DNA from: Mastigamoeba balamuthi
Lineage: Eukaryota > Evosea > Mastigamoebida > Mastigamoebidae
DNA length: 40,924 nucleotides
Reading direction: 5' to 3'
NCBI GenBank assembly: GCA_902651635.1
Contig: CACRSC010000075.1
Span: 1-40,924 of the forward strand
Of this stretch, positions 9,155-18,419 are shown piece by piece. Under the pieces are notes generated by a model. That model was not told the DNA's origin, made no database searches, and saw only the letters and a program-made list of their open reading frames with translations. The number at the start of each line of letters is the position of its first letter. Positions within the stretch are counted from its first letter, which is position 1. Both the position numbers and the translations under genes were made by a program.

Positions 9155-11285
9155 ATGGCGGGCGTCAAGCAGAGGGCGTTGTACATCGGGCGGTTCCAGC
9201 CTTTCCACTCGGGGTGCGCGCTGCCCCCGCCCCTCGCGCCGGGTCTCACCTCCTCTGGGCAGGCACGAGGACGTGCTGAAGCAGATCATCGAGGCCGGGT
9301 AACACGCCGCTCCCTCCCCCCCCGACGCCGCCGTCGTCGCCACGTCATCACACGCCGGCCCCCGCCGCAGGTACGGGTCCGTGGTGGTGGTGGTGGGCAG
9401 CAGCACGTCGCCCGAGTCGGCCAAGAACCCGTTCGGGGCGGAGGAGAGGGCGGCGATGATCGCCCCCGCCATGCGCGCCCTGGGCCTCGACGGCCGCCGC
9501 GTCGTCGCCGTCCCCGACATCCACGACCCCCCCAACTACGCCGCCCACGTCTGCTGTGCGCCCGCCCGCCCGAGTCCTGCAGGGGATGCTGGGGGGTCTG
9601 GGGAGGAGGAAGGAGGGAGGCTGCTGTGCTGGCTCTCCTGCTGGCAACGACTAGCGCCAGTACATAGTGTCCTCGGGGATGCTGAGGGGGTGGGGAGGAA
9701 GAGGGAGGCTGCCGTGCTGGCTCTCCTGCTGGCAACGACTAGCGCCAGCACAGAGTGTCCTCGGGGATGCTGGGGGGTCTGGGGAGGAGCAAGAGGGAGG
9801 CCGCCGTGCTGGCTCTCCTGCTGGCAACGACTAGCGCCTGCACAGAGTGTCCTCCGGGGATGCTGAGGGGGTGGGGAGGAAGAGGGAGGCTGCCGTGCTG
9901 GCTCTCCTGCTGGCAACGACTAGCGCCAGCACAGAGTGTCCTCGGGGATGCTGGGGGGTCTGGGGAGGAGCAAGAGGGAGGCTGCCGTGCTGGCTCTCCT
10001 GCTGGCAACGACTAGCGCCTGCACAGAGTGTCCTCGGGGATGCTGGGGGGTCTGGGGAGGAGCAAGAGGGAGGCCGCCGTGCTGGCTCTCCTGCTGGCAA
10101 CGACCAGCGCCTGCACAGAGTGTCCTCCGGGGATGCTGAGGGGGTGGGGAGGAAGAGGGAGGCTGCCGTGCTGGCTCTCCTGCTGGCAACGACTAGCGCC
10201 AGTACAGAGTGTCCTCGGGGATGCTGGGGGGTCTGGGGAGGAGCAAGAGGGAGGCTGCTGTGCTGGCTCTCCTGCAGGCAACGACTAGCGCCAGCACAGA
10301 GTGTCCTCGGGGATGCTGGGGGGGTCGGGAGGAAGAGAGAGGCTGCCATGCTCAGCTTCTGACACCGATGAGCGTGCTTGCCCGCTGGGTTGGTGACGCC
10401 TCTGCATCGCAGCCTGCGTGAGCCGCGCTCTGGGCGAGCCCGTGGACTCGACCAACACGACGATAGTGTGCAGGTAGGCCACCTCGTTCGATGCCCGCAA
10501 GCGCTGGCACTCTCTCTCTCTCCCCCTCTCCGAGCGTGTCTAGCGCCACACTCGCTCTCTCATACAACGCTACGCACACTGGGAGGGAGGGGTCGCTCGC
10601 TGCCGCACGCACTCACGACCGCGGGGTCGCCCTGGGCAGCACCAACGAGTACACTGTCGACTGCTTCACCAAGTACGGCCAGTCGTTCGCCGTCTTCAAG
10701 ACGGCGCACCGCGTCGCCATCAGCGCCACGCAGGTCCGCGACATGATGCACTACGGCGGGCCCTGGGACGCCTTCCTGCCCGCGGGCACCGCCGAGGCCG
10801 TCCGCTCGTTCCGCGGCGTCGAGCGCGTCTGCCGCCTGCTGGGCGGCAAGCCGCACAGGAACCCCACGCCCACAGCCGACGTCGTCATCGAGGCCCCGGG
10901 CGGCGGCATCGTGCTCATTGAGCGCGTCAACCCCCCGCTGGGCTGGGCGCTCCCCGGGGGCTTCGTCGAGTACGGCGAGGACGTCTGGGACGCCGCCCGC
11001 AGGGAGGCCCTCGAGGAGACGAGCCTCGACTGCGCCGAGCTCGCGCTGATGAACGTCTACGGGCGCCCCGACAGGGACCCGCGCTCGCACACGCAGACGA
11101 CCGTCTTCGTCGGCACCGGCGCGCGCGGCACGCTCAAGGCCCGCGACGACGCCCGCAGGGCCGCCGTGTTCACCCAGGAGACGCTGCCGGCGGACATCGC
11201 GTTTGACCACCGCGCCATCCTGCGCGACTACTTTGAGCTCAGGCGCCAGGGCAAGGCGCTCCCCTTCTCCAAGAAGTACGCGTAG
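9155..11285 (+). CDS. nadM: Bifunctional NMN adenylyltransferase (NadM type) / Nudix hydrolase
   Basis: Exons 9155..9213, 9263..9298, 9371..9555, 10413..10473 and 10640..11285 give 328 residues. The N-terminal half is a NadM-type nucleotidyltransferase: ALYIGRFQPFHSGHEDVL carries the HxxH motif, joined exactly across the first intron, and HRVAISATQVRDMM is the C-terminal ISxTxxR motif. The C-terminal half (from about residue 190) is a Nudix hydrolase with the box at about 220-242, GGFVEYGEDVWDAARREALE followed by ETS; the usual G late in the box is replaced by S. This fusion is known from bacteria such as Synechocystis, where it makes NAD and hydrolyses ADP-ribose. Intron 3 (9556..10412) is filled with tandem repeats. 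The 3' end is 46 bp from the convergent kinase gene. Confidence 0.9.
9576..10350 (+). repeat. Minisatellite of about 88-93-bp units inside the NMNAT-Nudix intron
   Basis: The anchor CAGAGTGTCCTC (CATAGTGTCCTC in the first) recurs at about 9663, 9751, 9843, 9932, 10023, 10116, 10205 and 10297, spacing 88-93 bp. A partial unit precedes the first anchor. Two subtypes exist: one with GGGGATGCTGGGGGGTCTGG and one with GGGGATGCTGAGGGGGTGGG. They run partly in alternation, which suggests expansion of a roughly 181-bp dimer. The array lies wholly inside one intron, 9556..10412. Any long reading frame through it is a by-product of the repeat. Confidence 0.92.
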
Positions 11286-11331
11286 ACCACCCCGCGGCGG
11301 AGGGGGCACGTGGCTGCTGTGTTGGCCTTTG

Positions 11332-13612
11332 TCACGAGTCCTGGTACGGGTCGTCGGTGACCTTGGTGGGGCAGCTGTCCCCGAGGACGCCCTGCAGCCT
11401 CAGCGCCTCGATGGCCTCGATCAGAGTGGCCGAGATCACCGACAGCCGCGGGCTCAACAGCGCAACAGAGAGCGCCCCGTCCTCGTTCCTCCGTATTCTG
11501 CGCAACGGGGCCGCAGCTCAGCTCCGCTGCCTCGACTGCTCTAATGACGTGTGGTGGGGGTACCTCGTGTGGACGATGGACGCGGCGGCCCCGGGCACTG
11601 ATCGCGAGAGGCTGAACGGGTATGTCGGCACGTCGGACGTGCCGTACCTGACCAGGAAGGTGCCCGGGTTCCTCCTGAGCCTCTTCTCCGCCGTGTCCCT
11701 GTCGATCTCGCCGTGGAACCACGGCTGCGACGTGATCTCGAACATCTGCCGCGGGCAGACGCGTGAGACACGCACCCGAGAGGGGGGCTACCCCCCAGCG
11801 CGTGCCTGCTCGAAGATGTCCTGCCCCGCGGGGCCCTCGAAGAACCTGCCGTACCACGAGACGACCGTGTCGAAGCGCCGCATGCTGACGAGCGCTATCG
11901 GCGTCGATGCCCCCGGAGCTGCGCAGGGGGGCCGCGGAGCAGTGAGAACGGGGGAAGGGGCACGGCCACAGAGCGGGTCCCCCTCACCGAACAGCGACCT
12001 GAACCCGAAGATGGGCGAGTCACGCTCGGGCGTGGGCGGGAACCCCACGTCCTCGCCCACGGCCTTGATGAACTCGGCCCACGAGACGCGGTCGGCAAAG
12101 GGCTCGCAGAAGTGCCTCTTCCAGAAGCCCCTCGCGCTCTCGTCGCCGATGCTGGCCGCGACGACGGCGTCGCGCAGCGCGCAGGCGATGGCCGAGAGCT
12201 TGGGGCGCTCCAGGGGCCCGCCCCAGCACCGGGCCATCAGGTCCCTGAGGTCTTGCGGGGCGGCGACCTGCGAGGCGTCTGGCCGGACGCCCTGGTCGCA
12301 GACGACCTGCACGAGCTGCTCGGGCGTCTCGGCGTCGTAGGGCGTCCTGCCCGTGAGCATCTCGTAGAGGATCAGCCCGAACGAGTACCTGCGAGCGCAG
12401 CAGAGCAGCAGCAGCGCAGCAGCAGAGGCACAGACTCAGGACTCGGCCCCCCACAGCGACAGCGGCAGCAGCAGCAGCGGCAACGCACACGTCGGCGCTC
12501 TGGTCGAAGGGGCGCAGCAGGAGGACCTCGGGGGCCGCGTACATGGGCGTGCCGCGTGCGACGGCGAGGTCGCGCATCGAGTCGCCGCGGGCGAGCACCT
12601 CGCTGAAGCCAAAGTCCGAGACCTTGACGCGGCCCTCCCTGTCCACCAGCAGGTTCGCGGGCTTGAGGTCCCTGTGCGCCGTGTGGCACCGCTCGTGCAG
12701 CCACGACAGCCCCCTGGCCTGCAGGGGGTCGCAGGGGGGCGGCTGCTGTGAGCCCTCAGGCCTGCAGGGGGGGCGCCCTGGGAGGAGGGAGGGCTGCAGG
12801 GCCGCACAGCGTCGAGGGCCATGAGCATGCGGCGGGGCAGCGGGACGCGGGGCCACTCGGGCGACGCCAGGAGGTCTGCGAGGCTGCGGTCCATCAGCTC
12901 GGTGACGAGCAGCAGCTGGCCGGGGCGCGTGCAGGCGCCGTAGAGCTGGACGACGTTGGGGCAGCTGAAGCTGCGGTAGAGCGCCACCTCGTAGCGGAAG
13001 AACGCGACCTCGTTGTCCGTCAGGCGCCCGCCGCACGACGGCACCTTGACGGCCACCGGGGCGTCGAGCAGCGTCGCCCGGTACACGGACCCGAAGCACC
13101 CGCGCCCGATCAGGTCCCGCCCCTCGTCGTAGCTCAGCATCTCCCGAGTGATCTCCGCAGGCACCGGCCCAGATCCAGGTCCAGATCCAGGTCCAGATAT
13201 CCCGCCCTGATTCTGCGGCGGGGTGGAATCAGGATTCGCGTATCCGGGGAGATATTCCGGGAAAATATCACGATCTTGGCGCTGTCTGCGGCCAGCGTGG
13301 CAGACGAGGCCAGCGCGAGCAGCCTGTCGAGGGCCGCGTCGACGCGGGCGAGCGCCTCGCGGCCGTTGGCCTCGGTGAAGGGGCTGCGGGCGCCCCAGGC
13401 GGCCACGACGCCGCTGAGGAAGCGGCGCTGGCAGTAGAGCGCCCCGATGGCCCCCAGCACCTCGCCGGCGGCCGACAGCTCCCCGAGGCCGCTGGGACCC
13501 GCGCGGACCCGGTGAGCAGCGCGGGCGCCCGCGGGGAGAAACGGCCGCACGAGAGGGTGTTGAGCTGGCGCATGATGACGGTGAGGTCCGTCACGCTCAG
13601 CGGCTTGCACAT
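11332..13612 (-). CDS. shk: SHK-type protein kinase with C-terminal SH2 domain
   Basis: Exons 13612..13551, 13491..13272, 13212..12808, 12718..12489, 12388..11988, 11918..11806, 11745..11564 and 11497..11332 give 592 residues. From about residue 119 a tyrosine-kinase-like kinase domain shows GRGCFGSVY, VAVKV, HRDLKPANLL, DFGFSE and YAAPEV, all catalytic residues present. It is followed by a linker with FWKRHF...VSWAEFIKAV, typical of SHK kinases. From about 485 an SH2 domain follows (QPWFHGEI, GTFLVRYG, IVHTR). SHK kinases are best described in Dictyostelium, where they act in signalling downstream of phosphotyrosine. The first ~94 residues are helical and unrecognised. They may be a separate gene, with the kinase starting at ATG 13140. 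One intron (11746..11805) uses a GC donor. Confidence 0.85.
13174..13200. repeat. Short 12-bp tandem repeat (GGTCCAGATCCA type)
   Basis: About two and a half copies of a 12-bp unit lie just upstream of ATG 13140. Read in the kinase frame they encode a Gly-Pro-Gly-Ser linker (SGPGSGPGSGP). This supports translation through this segment and hence the single-gene model for the SHK kinase. Confidence 0.6.
13232..13269. promoter_or_regulatory. GGATTCGCGTATC and GATATTCCGGGAAAATATC elements near the SHK kinase start
   Basis: These two words match those in the F-box/PreP gap (984) and the DNAJC8/NMNAT gap (8908). In the eight-exon SHK model they lie within the 59-bp intron 13213..13271. Alternatively they are the promoter of a shorter kinase transcript starting at 13140. 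The sequence alone does not decide. Confidence 0.4.
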
Positions 13613-14604
13613 GGCGCGCGGTACAGATTGCGCTGAAATCTCCGCAACACGAATCTGAGGATTCTGCAAGATTGTGTTGAGATCCTGGACACAAAATACC
13701 CCACATTAAATCTCTGCAGCTGTAGCCCACTTCTTCCCCGTGCACACTTGTAATCGGGGTCCCACTGTGTGCCACTGTGTGCCACTGTGTGCCACTGTGC
13801 TTACGAAATGAAGGTCACCAAGTTAAATTGGGCCGCAGACAATTGAGAGAGCGAGATTCTCTGTTGGTCTTCTTTTGCGATGATAATGTTTGGAGTCACC
13901 ACTTAAACTAGCATACAGGCTTGCGAGGCATACAACAAGGACAATCAGGCCCCCTCTCCTGGTTCACCATTACCGGTTCTGTTCATTTGTAACAGTGCAT
14001 TCGACGCAGAGGATGAGGCCGTGGTCCTCAGGAGGAGGAATGCCGAACTCGAGCTGCAGATTTTCAGTCTCCAGCTGAGGCCAAGGAAAGGGCCACTACA
14101 GCCGAGCAACGGGCCACTGCCGCCAACTCACTTTGCAAAGGGCAGCTGCGGCCGAGTAAAGAGCCACTGCAGTCTTGCAAAGGGCAACTGGGGCCATTCA
14201 AAGGGCCGCTGTGGGTGAACAAAGGGCCAATGCTGACGAGCAGGAGCTGGTCGCTCTGAGGCTGGATCAGGCAGGCACACGAGCCTGGCAAAAAGGGCCG
14301 TGATAACCAACAAATAAACAAATAGCGCTGCCCTGACTTGTGAGTTCACCCCTCCTGTTTGTGCAGTAAACGACCCTGCACAGCTTATTCTTCCTCTCCA
14401 TTGGACAGCACGCATTGCCCGACGCCAACGCCTTCGCACCCGTCACATTGCACGCCAGTGGACGATTACTCAAGAAACTCTCAGGGGAGTTGAACGAGGT
14501 CAGACAGACAGTTGTTGTGCTTACATTTTTCTTCGGGAGGGTTGCAAACAGGGATTGACGTGCAACAAAAGAGATGTGGAATGTGAGTGTCACATGCATG
14601 CCAT
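13613..14604. other. Intergenic region with satellites and a decayed repeat
   Basis: Four copies of CACTGTGTGC lie at about 13762..13800. About 14060..14235 holds degenerate repeats of the word AAAGGGCCACTGC. In one frame these start as charged Ala/Glu-rich sequence (KERATTAEQRATAAN) and then lose sense, suggesting a decayed coiled-coil repeat. The first part (13613..13680) carries GAAATCTCCGC and AATCTGAGGATTC, likely the promoter of the minus-strand gene starting at 13612. No intact gene is seen. Confidence 0.45.
13762..13800. repeat. Microsatellite-like tandem CACTGTGTGC, four copies
   Basis: Direct reading shows four successive 10-bp units, the last ending in GTGC. It lies in an intergenic region with no apparent function. 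Confidence 0.85.
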
Positions 14605-15774
14605 CTACATGTCAGAGTCCTCGGAGGAGCTGTTACCGCTGAAGGAGTCCGAGTCGCTCCTGCGCGAGGTCCTGTGCCTCTTCGAGTTGTGCGCACTCGA
14701 GGACGACGAAGAGGACGAGCTGCTGGACCGCGACCTCTTGTTCTTCCTCGGCGGCGCTGCCATTACGTGCTCGGGGCCCTTGTGCTTGTCGCAGTATGTG
14801 GCGCGACGCCCTTTCAGGCCCCAGCGTGGCTTTTCGTGGCAGCCCTCGTGAACGCAGATCTTCTTGGTGTACAGAACATAGCCTTCGGGCATGTGGTCCT
14901 TGCAGTAGACCGGCGGCAATCCCGGCGGCCCAAACGAGGGCATCTTCTTGCAGCCCTGGGCCGGGCAGGGCTTGCGGTGGACGTACACGTACCCCTCGGC
15001 CTTGTGCGCGGCGCAGAACACCGCGTGGCTACCCGGCAGCCCGAACGTGGGGATCTTCTTGCACCCGGGCTCAGCACACTGCCTCGAGGCCAGGTTGACG
15101 TGGTTCGTCTTGCAGTGCTGCTTGCAGAACATGATGGGCCCCCCGAGCTCCCCGAAGCTGGCCTGCGTCTTGCAGCCGAAAACCGAGCACTTGCGCCCTC
15201 TGCAGGGCTTGACGATGCGGACGTCGTGGCCTGGCGTCTTGTGGCGCACGCAATACTCGGCGGCGCCCCCACTCTCCCCGAAAACCGCGAAGCGTCCGCA
15301 GCCCTTCGCGATGCACAGCGGCCTGAGTGGCCCCATGCGCGCCTGCTGGTGGTCGGCATCTGGGTCTTTGCCGTCGGTGGAGTGCTCGAGGGTGCCGGTT
15401 GCAGGCTGCGGGGGACTGGAGCGGACGGGCCGCGTAGTGAGCACTTCCTCTGGCTCGGTCTCGGTGTCGGAGTTTTCAGACGGCTGCTCGCGGTGCTCCG
15501 AGGGGCTACGGCTCCGCGGGGCCGCGAGCTGCGGGGAGTCGACGAGGGCCAGAGGGGCGTGCGGGTACGAGCTTGCCATGGATACGAGCGATCCGGGGGT
15601 GGCGATGATTGCGGGGCTGGGCGAGAACGGGGTGACGGCAGGGTGGGGCAGGTCGGGCGAGAATGCGGGCGCGTCGGGGTGGGCTATGACGTTGCTCTCG
15701 AGGAGAAGTGTGCTGTGCAGGGCGGCAGAAAGGCAGGGAGTCTCTATGCGATGCATATGGTTCTTGAAGGACAT
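14605..15774 (-). CDS. Protein with five EsV-1-7-type cysteine repeats
   Basis: A single exon of 389 residues starting at ATG 15774. Residues 1-150 are Ser/Pro-rich and unordered. Residues about 153-335 hold five tandem units of the form C-x4-C-x15-C-x2-H, each with a central FG/WG (for example CKKIPTFGLPGSHAVFC), matching the EsV-1-7 repeat known from brown algal and giant-virus proteins. The tail (about 340-389) has KNKRSRSS, a serine run, KRHRTSRR and acidic DSD/EDSD, suggesting nuclear targeting and phosphorylation. The repeat probably binds metal, given its regular Cys/His spacing. The brown algal member IMMEDIATE UPRIGHT affects development, but the biochemical role is not established. 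A broken partial copy lies just upstream. The absence of introns is unusual here and could reflect late acquisition. Confidence 0.85.
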   Translation of the reverse strand: MSFKNHMHRIETPCLSAALHSTLLLESNVIAHPDAPAFSPDLPHPAVTPFSPSPAIIATPGSLVSMASSYPHAPLALVDSPQLAAPRSRSPSEHREQPSENSDTETEPEEVLTTRPVRSSPPQPATGTLEHSTDGKDPDADHQQARMGPLRPLCIAKGCGRFAVFGESGGAAEYCVRHKTPGHDVRIVKPCRGRKCSVFGCKTQASFGELGGPIMFCKQHCKTNHVNLASRQCAEPGCKKIPTFGLPGSHAVFCAAHKAEGYVYVHRKPCPAQGCKKMPSFGPPGLPPVYCKDHMPEGYVLYTKKICVHEGCHEKPRWGLKGRRATYCDKHKGPEHVMAAPPRKNKRSRSSSSSSSSSSSAHNSKRHRTSRRSDSDSFSGNSSSEDSDM

Positions 15775-15900
15775 GCTCTCTAATAATAGTGGGATTACTG
15801 CCCGAATCAATTGGTTTTTCAGAATGACCACAAAAATCTCGTGGTTCACTTAACAGACATCACTCTCTGTATGCCACTGTGCTTTCTGTTCATCATGCTG

Positions 15901-16330
15901 TCACAACTCGGAGGAGCTGTAACCACTTGACGAGCCCGAGGCGCTCCTTCGCCCAGAACGGAGCCTCATGGAGTGCTGCATCCTCGAGGATGACGAAGAG
16001 GACGAGCTGCTGGACCTCGTTCTCTTGTTCTTCCTCGAGGGTGCTGCCATCACGTGCTCAGGGCCCTTGTGCATGTCGCAGTACACGGCGTGGCGTCCCT
16101 CCAGGGCCATTTGTGGCTTCTCGCGGCAGCCCTCGTGGGCACAGAGCTTCTTGGTGTTAGAACACATCCTCTATGGTCCTGCAGAAGACGGGAGTTAACC
16201 CTGGTACCCGTACGAGGGCATCATCTTGCTGTCCTCGGCTGAGCAGGTCCTGCGGGTGACATACACGTACCCCTCGGTCTTGTGCGTGGTGCAGAACACC
16301 GCTTGGAGATGAGCGATCCGGGGTGGTGGC
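15901..16330 (-). pseudogene. Broken partial copy of the EsV-1-7 repeat gene
   Basis: The downstream part reads NTKKLCAHEGCREKPQMALE, then VYCDMHKGPEHVMAA and the same KNKR/serine/RS tail as the neighbour, ending at 15901. Upstream, another repeat is recognisable (THKTEGYVYV, then RRTCSAEDSKMMPSYGYQG) but hits a stop, and VFCRTIEDVF continues in a different frame. It is therefore a 3' partial duplicate of the intact neighbour with a frameshift and stops. Its serine-rich tail remains open and could still be translated as a short peptide. Confidence 0.75.
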
Positions 16331-16642
16331 GGTCGGGCGGTTATGAAGGCATGCGGTGACGGGATACAACGGTTGTCACGGGGTTCTCAAGTCTCAGCGA
16401 GATGCTCTGATAGGACGGTTGCCGCGCTTTTCATCAACACGGATTACCCGGTGTCAATTGGGTGAACAAATCGTAAGCTTAACGTGCCAACCTGCACCCT
16501 CGGTGGCCTGCGGGATGGCGCTGCTTCGCGGGGGGTGGAAGGGGGCCTCTGTGCTGGGAAACGACTGCGTGGCGCTGCTGTGCTTGGGCGGCGGATAAAT
16601 AAGGAATTCAGTTCTCATTGTTGCTGCGAGGCCTGCTGCGTG
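16331..16642. other. Intergenic region
   Basis: No conserved coding signal or repeat is seen in these 312 bases between the broken EsV-1-7 copy and the 3' end of the acidic-protein gene. Confidence 0.4.
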
Positions 16643-17574
16643 TCATGTGTCGCACGGCGTGCTGTCTGCGTCGTCTGCGGGGTGGCGCTGCGCGTCCACA
16701 GCCGCGTCGTCGTCTTCGTACTCGTCTCCTGTCTGCCACCCGTCGCCGTCCTCCTCCGACATCGCCAGGTGCCCCTGGTCCTTGTCGTCCTCGTCCGACG
16801 ACGGGTCTGCACGGGGGGGGGCGCGGGTGAGCTCCGTGGCCCTGCCTGGCGGCCACCGTACCCAGGAAGAGCGACGCCCTCTCGGCGAGCGCCAGCTGCA
16901 CGCCCCGGAGCTCCTCTTCCGACGCCCGCCGGAACTCCTCGGGGCCCCGCGTCCCCGTCCCTTCGGCGGCAGCGCTGGAGGCCCCGCACTCCAGTAGCTC
17001 CGACGTCAGCGCCAGCGCCACAGAGCGCTCGGCCTCGCAGCCCAGCCTGGCCTCGAGCGCCCTCGCCTCAAGCTCCGCCAGCCTCTTCTCCCTGTTCTCC
17101 TTGCTCTCCCGCGCCTGCAGTTGTTTTGTGCCCGTCCACCCCATCAGTCCGCGGCACAAAAAACCGACGTCAGCGGCGGGGCGACATGACGTGTCGCGCG
17201 CTGCGTCACGGGAGGGGCGAGGTGGCGTGGGAAAAGCGGCGGAGCACCGACGACTTGGGCGGCGAGACGAGCTGGAGGTCGGCCGCCTGCGCGGGGACGA
17301 GCGGCGCGCAGGCCGCGGCCTCGATCTCCTCCCGGATGGCCTCTGCGACGCCCGCCCTGGCCCACTCGCCCGCGGCCGCCGCCGAGGCCCGCGTGACCTC
17401 GACGGGCCCGCGCCTGCGGGGCGCCAGCAGCTGCGGGGGCGCCAGGGGCGGCCGGGGGCGGCAGAGGGCGGCGGCCGACGGGCCCGCCAGCGGCGCGTCG
17501 TCGTCGTCGTCCGACAGCGCGTCCGCGAGGCCGGCGCGGCGCGGTTTCGCGGGGTCGGGGGTCGCGAGCAGCAT
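16643..17574 (-). CDS. Acidic coiled-coil protein of unknown function
   Basis: Exons 17574..17248, 17114..16862 and 16806..16643 give 247 residues starting at ATG 17574 (MLLATPDPAKPRRAG). The N-terminal part is Ala/Pro-rich with a DDDDD run. The middle (from about 110) is a charged coiled coil (ESKENREKRLAELEARALEA). The C-terminus is very acidic (DPSSDEDDKDQ, then EEDGDGWQTGDEYEDDD). I do not recognise the family. Splice sites were chosen by phase; the first donor (GTGCTC at 17247) is the least certain. Acidic and coiled-coil composition would suit a scaffold or chromatin/chaperone-associated protein, but nothing specific supports a function. Confidence 0.6.
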
Positions 17575-18419
17575 GCGGGGGGAGGCGGGGGATGTGCGGG
17601 CGCGTAAACCGACGCGGGTTTCGCGTGTGAGTTGCGTGCGCGCGCCGCCGGAGAAATTCTGCGGTTTCTCCAGATATCAGCGCAGGAATATCTGACAGTT
17701 TTCCCTCCGGGCATCGCCGGAACCACACTGAACCACAGGGAGAGGGGCAGGGACAAGGGGGGAGGGACAAGGATTCCAGGGCCGCGGCCTCGGGCGACAA
17801 GGAGAGGGACAGGGACAAGGCCTCGTCTTCTGGCGAAGGACAAGGACAGGGAGGGACAAGGAGAGGGTCTCGACATCTGAGGACCCGCCTCCACAGCACG
17901 CAGCAAGGCGGTATTCCAATTACCACGTGCCAGCGGATCCGTGGGGTGCAGCCGGCCCCCCAGGAATACCTCTTCAAATGCGGTATCAAGCGAGGTGCAA
18001 GAAGTGGCTTGCGCAGGCTGCTAAGGGAAATGCTCGCAAGGAAGAAATGGGTTGGCCCGGGGTGCTTTCGGAAAGGCACTGGTCCTACGGCCCACTGGCA
18101 GCAGCAGCGCATCAGCGCATCCAAGCACACCACGTCCACGCCCCGATGGTCCTCCGTGAGTGGGCTCGTTCACGACGCCCGGGTTACCGACAGGAAATCC
18201 CGCAGGGGTAGACCGTCCCCGAGCCAATCAATAGTGCGGAAGCGAGACGAATTTACAGCGGACGGCCGATGTCCTCACAGAGCCTCCGCGACTTTTTCAC
18301 TTCTTCCTACGCCTTTCGTGGCCTCCCTTCTTTCTTTAGCCGACACCTCCCCAAAACGCCTTCTTTTTCCATGAGGGTTTTTACAAGAAGATAACACGGA
18401 AAAGTACCTGCCACTCGTA
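17575..18419. other. Intergenic region with AT-rich motif and purine repeats
   Basis: The divergent gap between the acidic-protein gene (-) and the cyclase (+). It contains AGATATCAGCGCAGGAATAT at 17672, related to the palindromic elements elsewhere. A degenerate GGACAAGGA/GGGACAGG purine-rich tract runs over about 17738..17872. I see no gene in 17875..18419. Confidence 0.5.
17738..17872 (+). repeat. Degenerate GGGACAAGGA purine-rich repeat
   Basis: Words such as GGGACAAGG, GGACAGGGACAAGG and GGACAAGGACAGGG recur about ten times with irregular spacing. It is low-complexity, lies upstream of the cyclase gene, and has no coding frame with known similarity. Confidence 0.75.

Noticed and set aside
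9831-10362. Long open frames on both strands through the 90-bp repeat array
   Set aside because: They arise from the periodic GC-rich unit, which is close to a multiple of three in pairs. They have no start context, no similarity, and lie inside an intron defined by exact continuity of the NMNAT domain.
16608-17906. A 432-codon minus-strand frame covering the acidic-protein gene
   Set aside because: Most of it is Arg/Pro-rich shadow sequence. Only the short middle segment is real coding, shared with the spliced 247-aa model that has plausible acidic and coiled-coil composition throughout.
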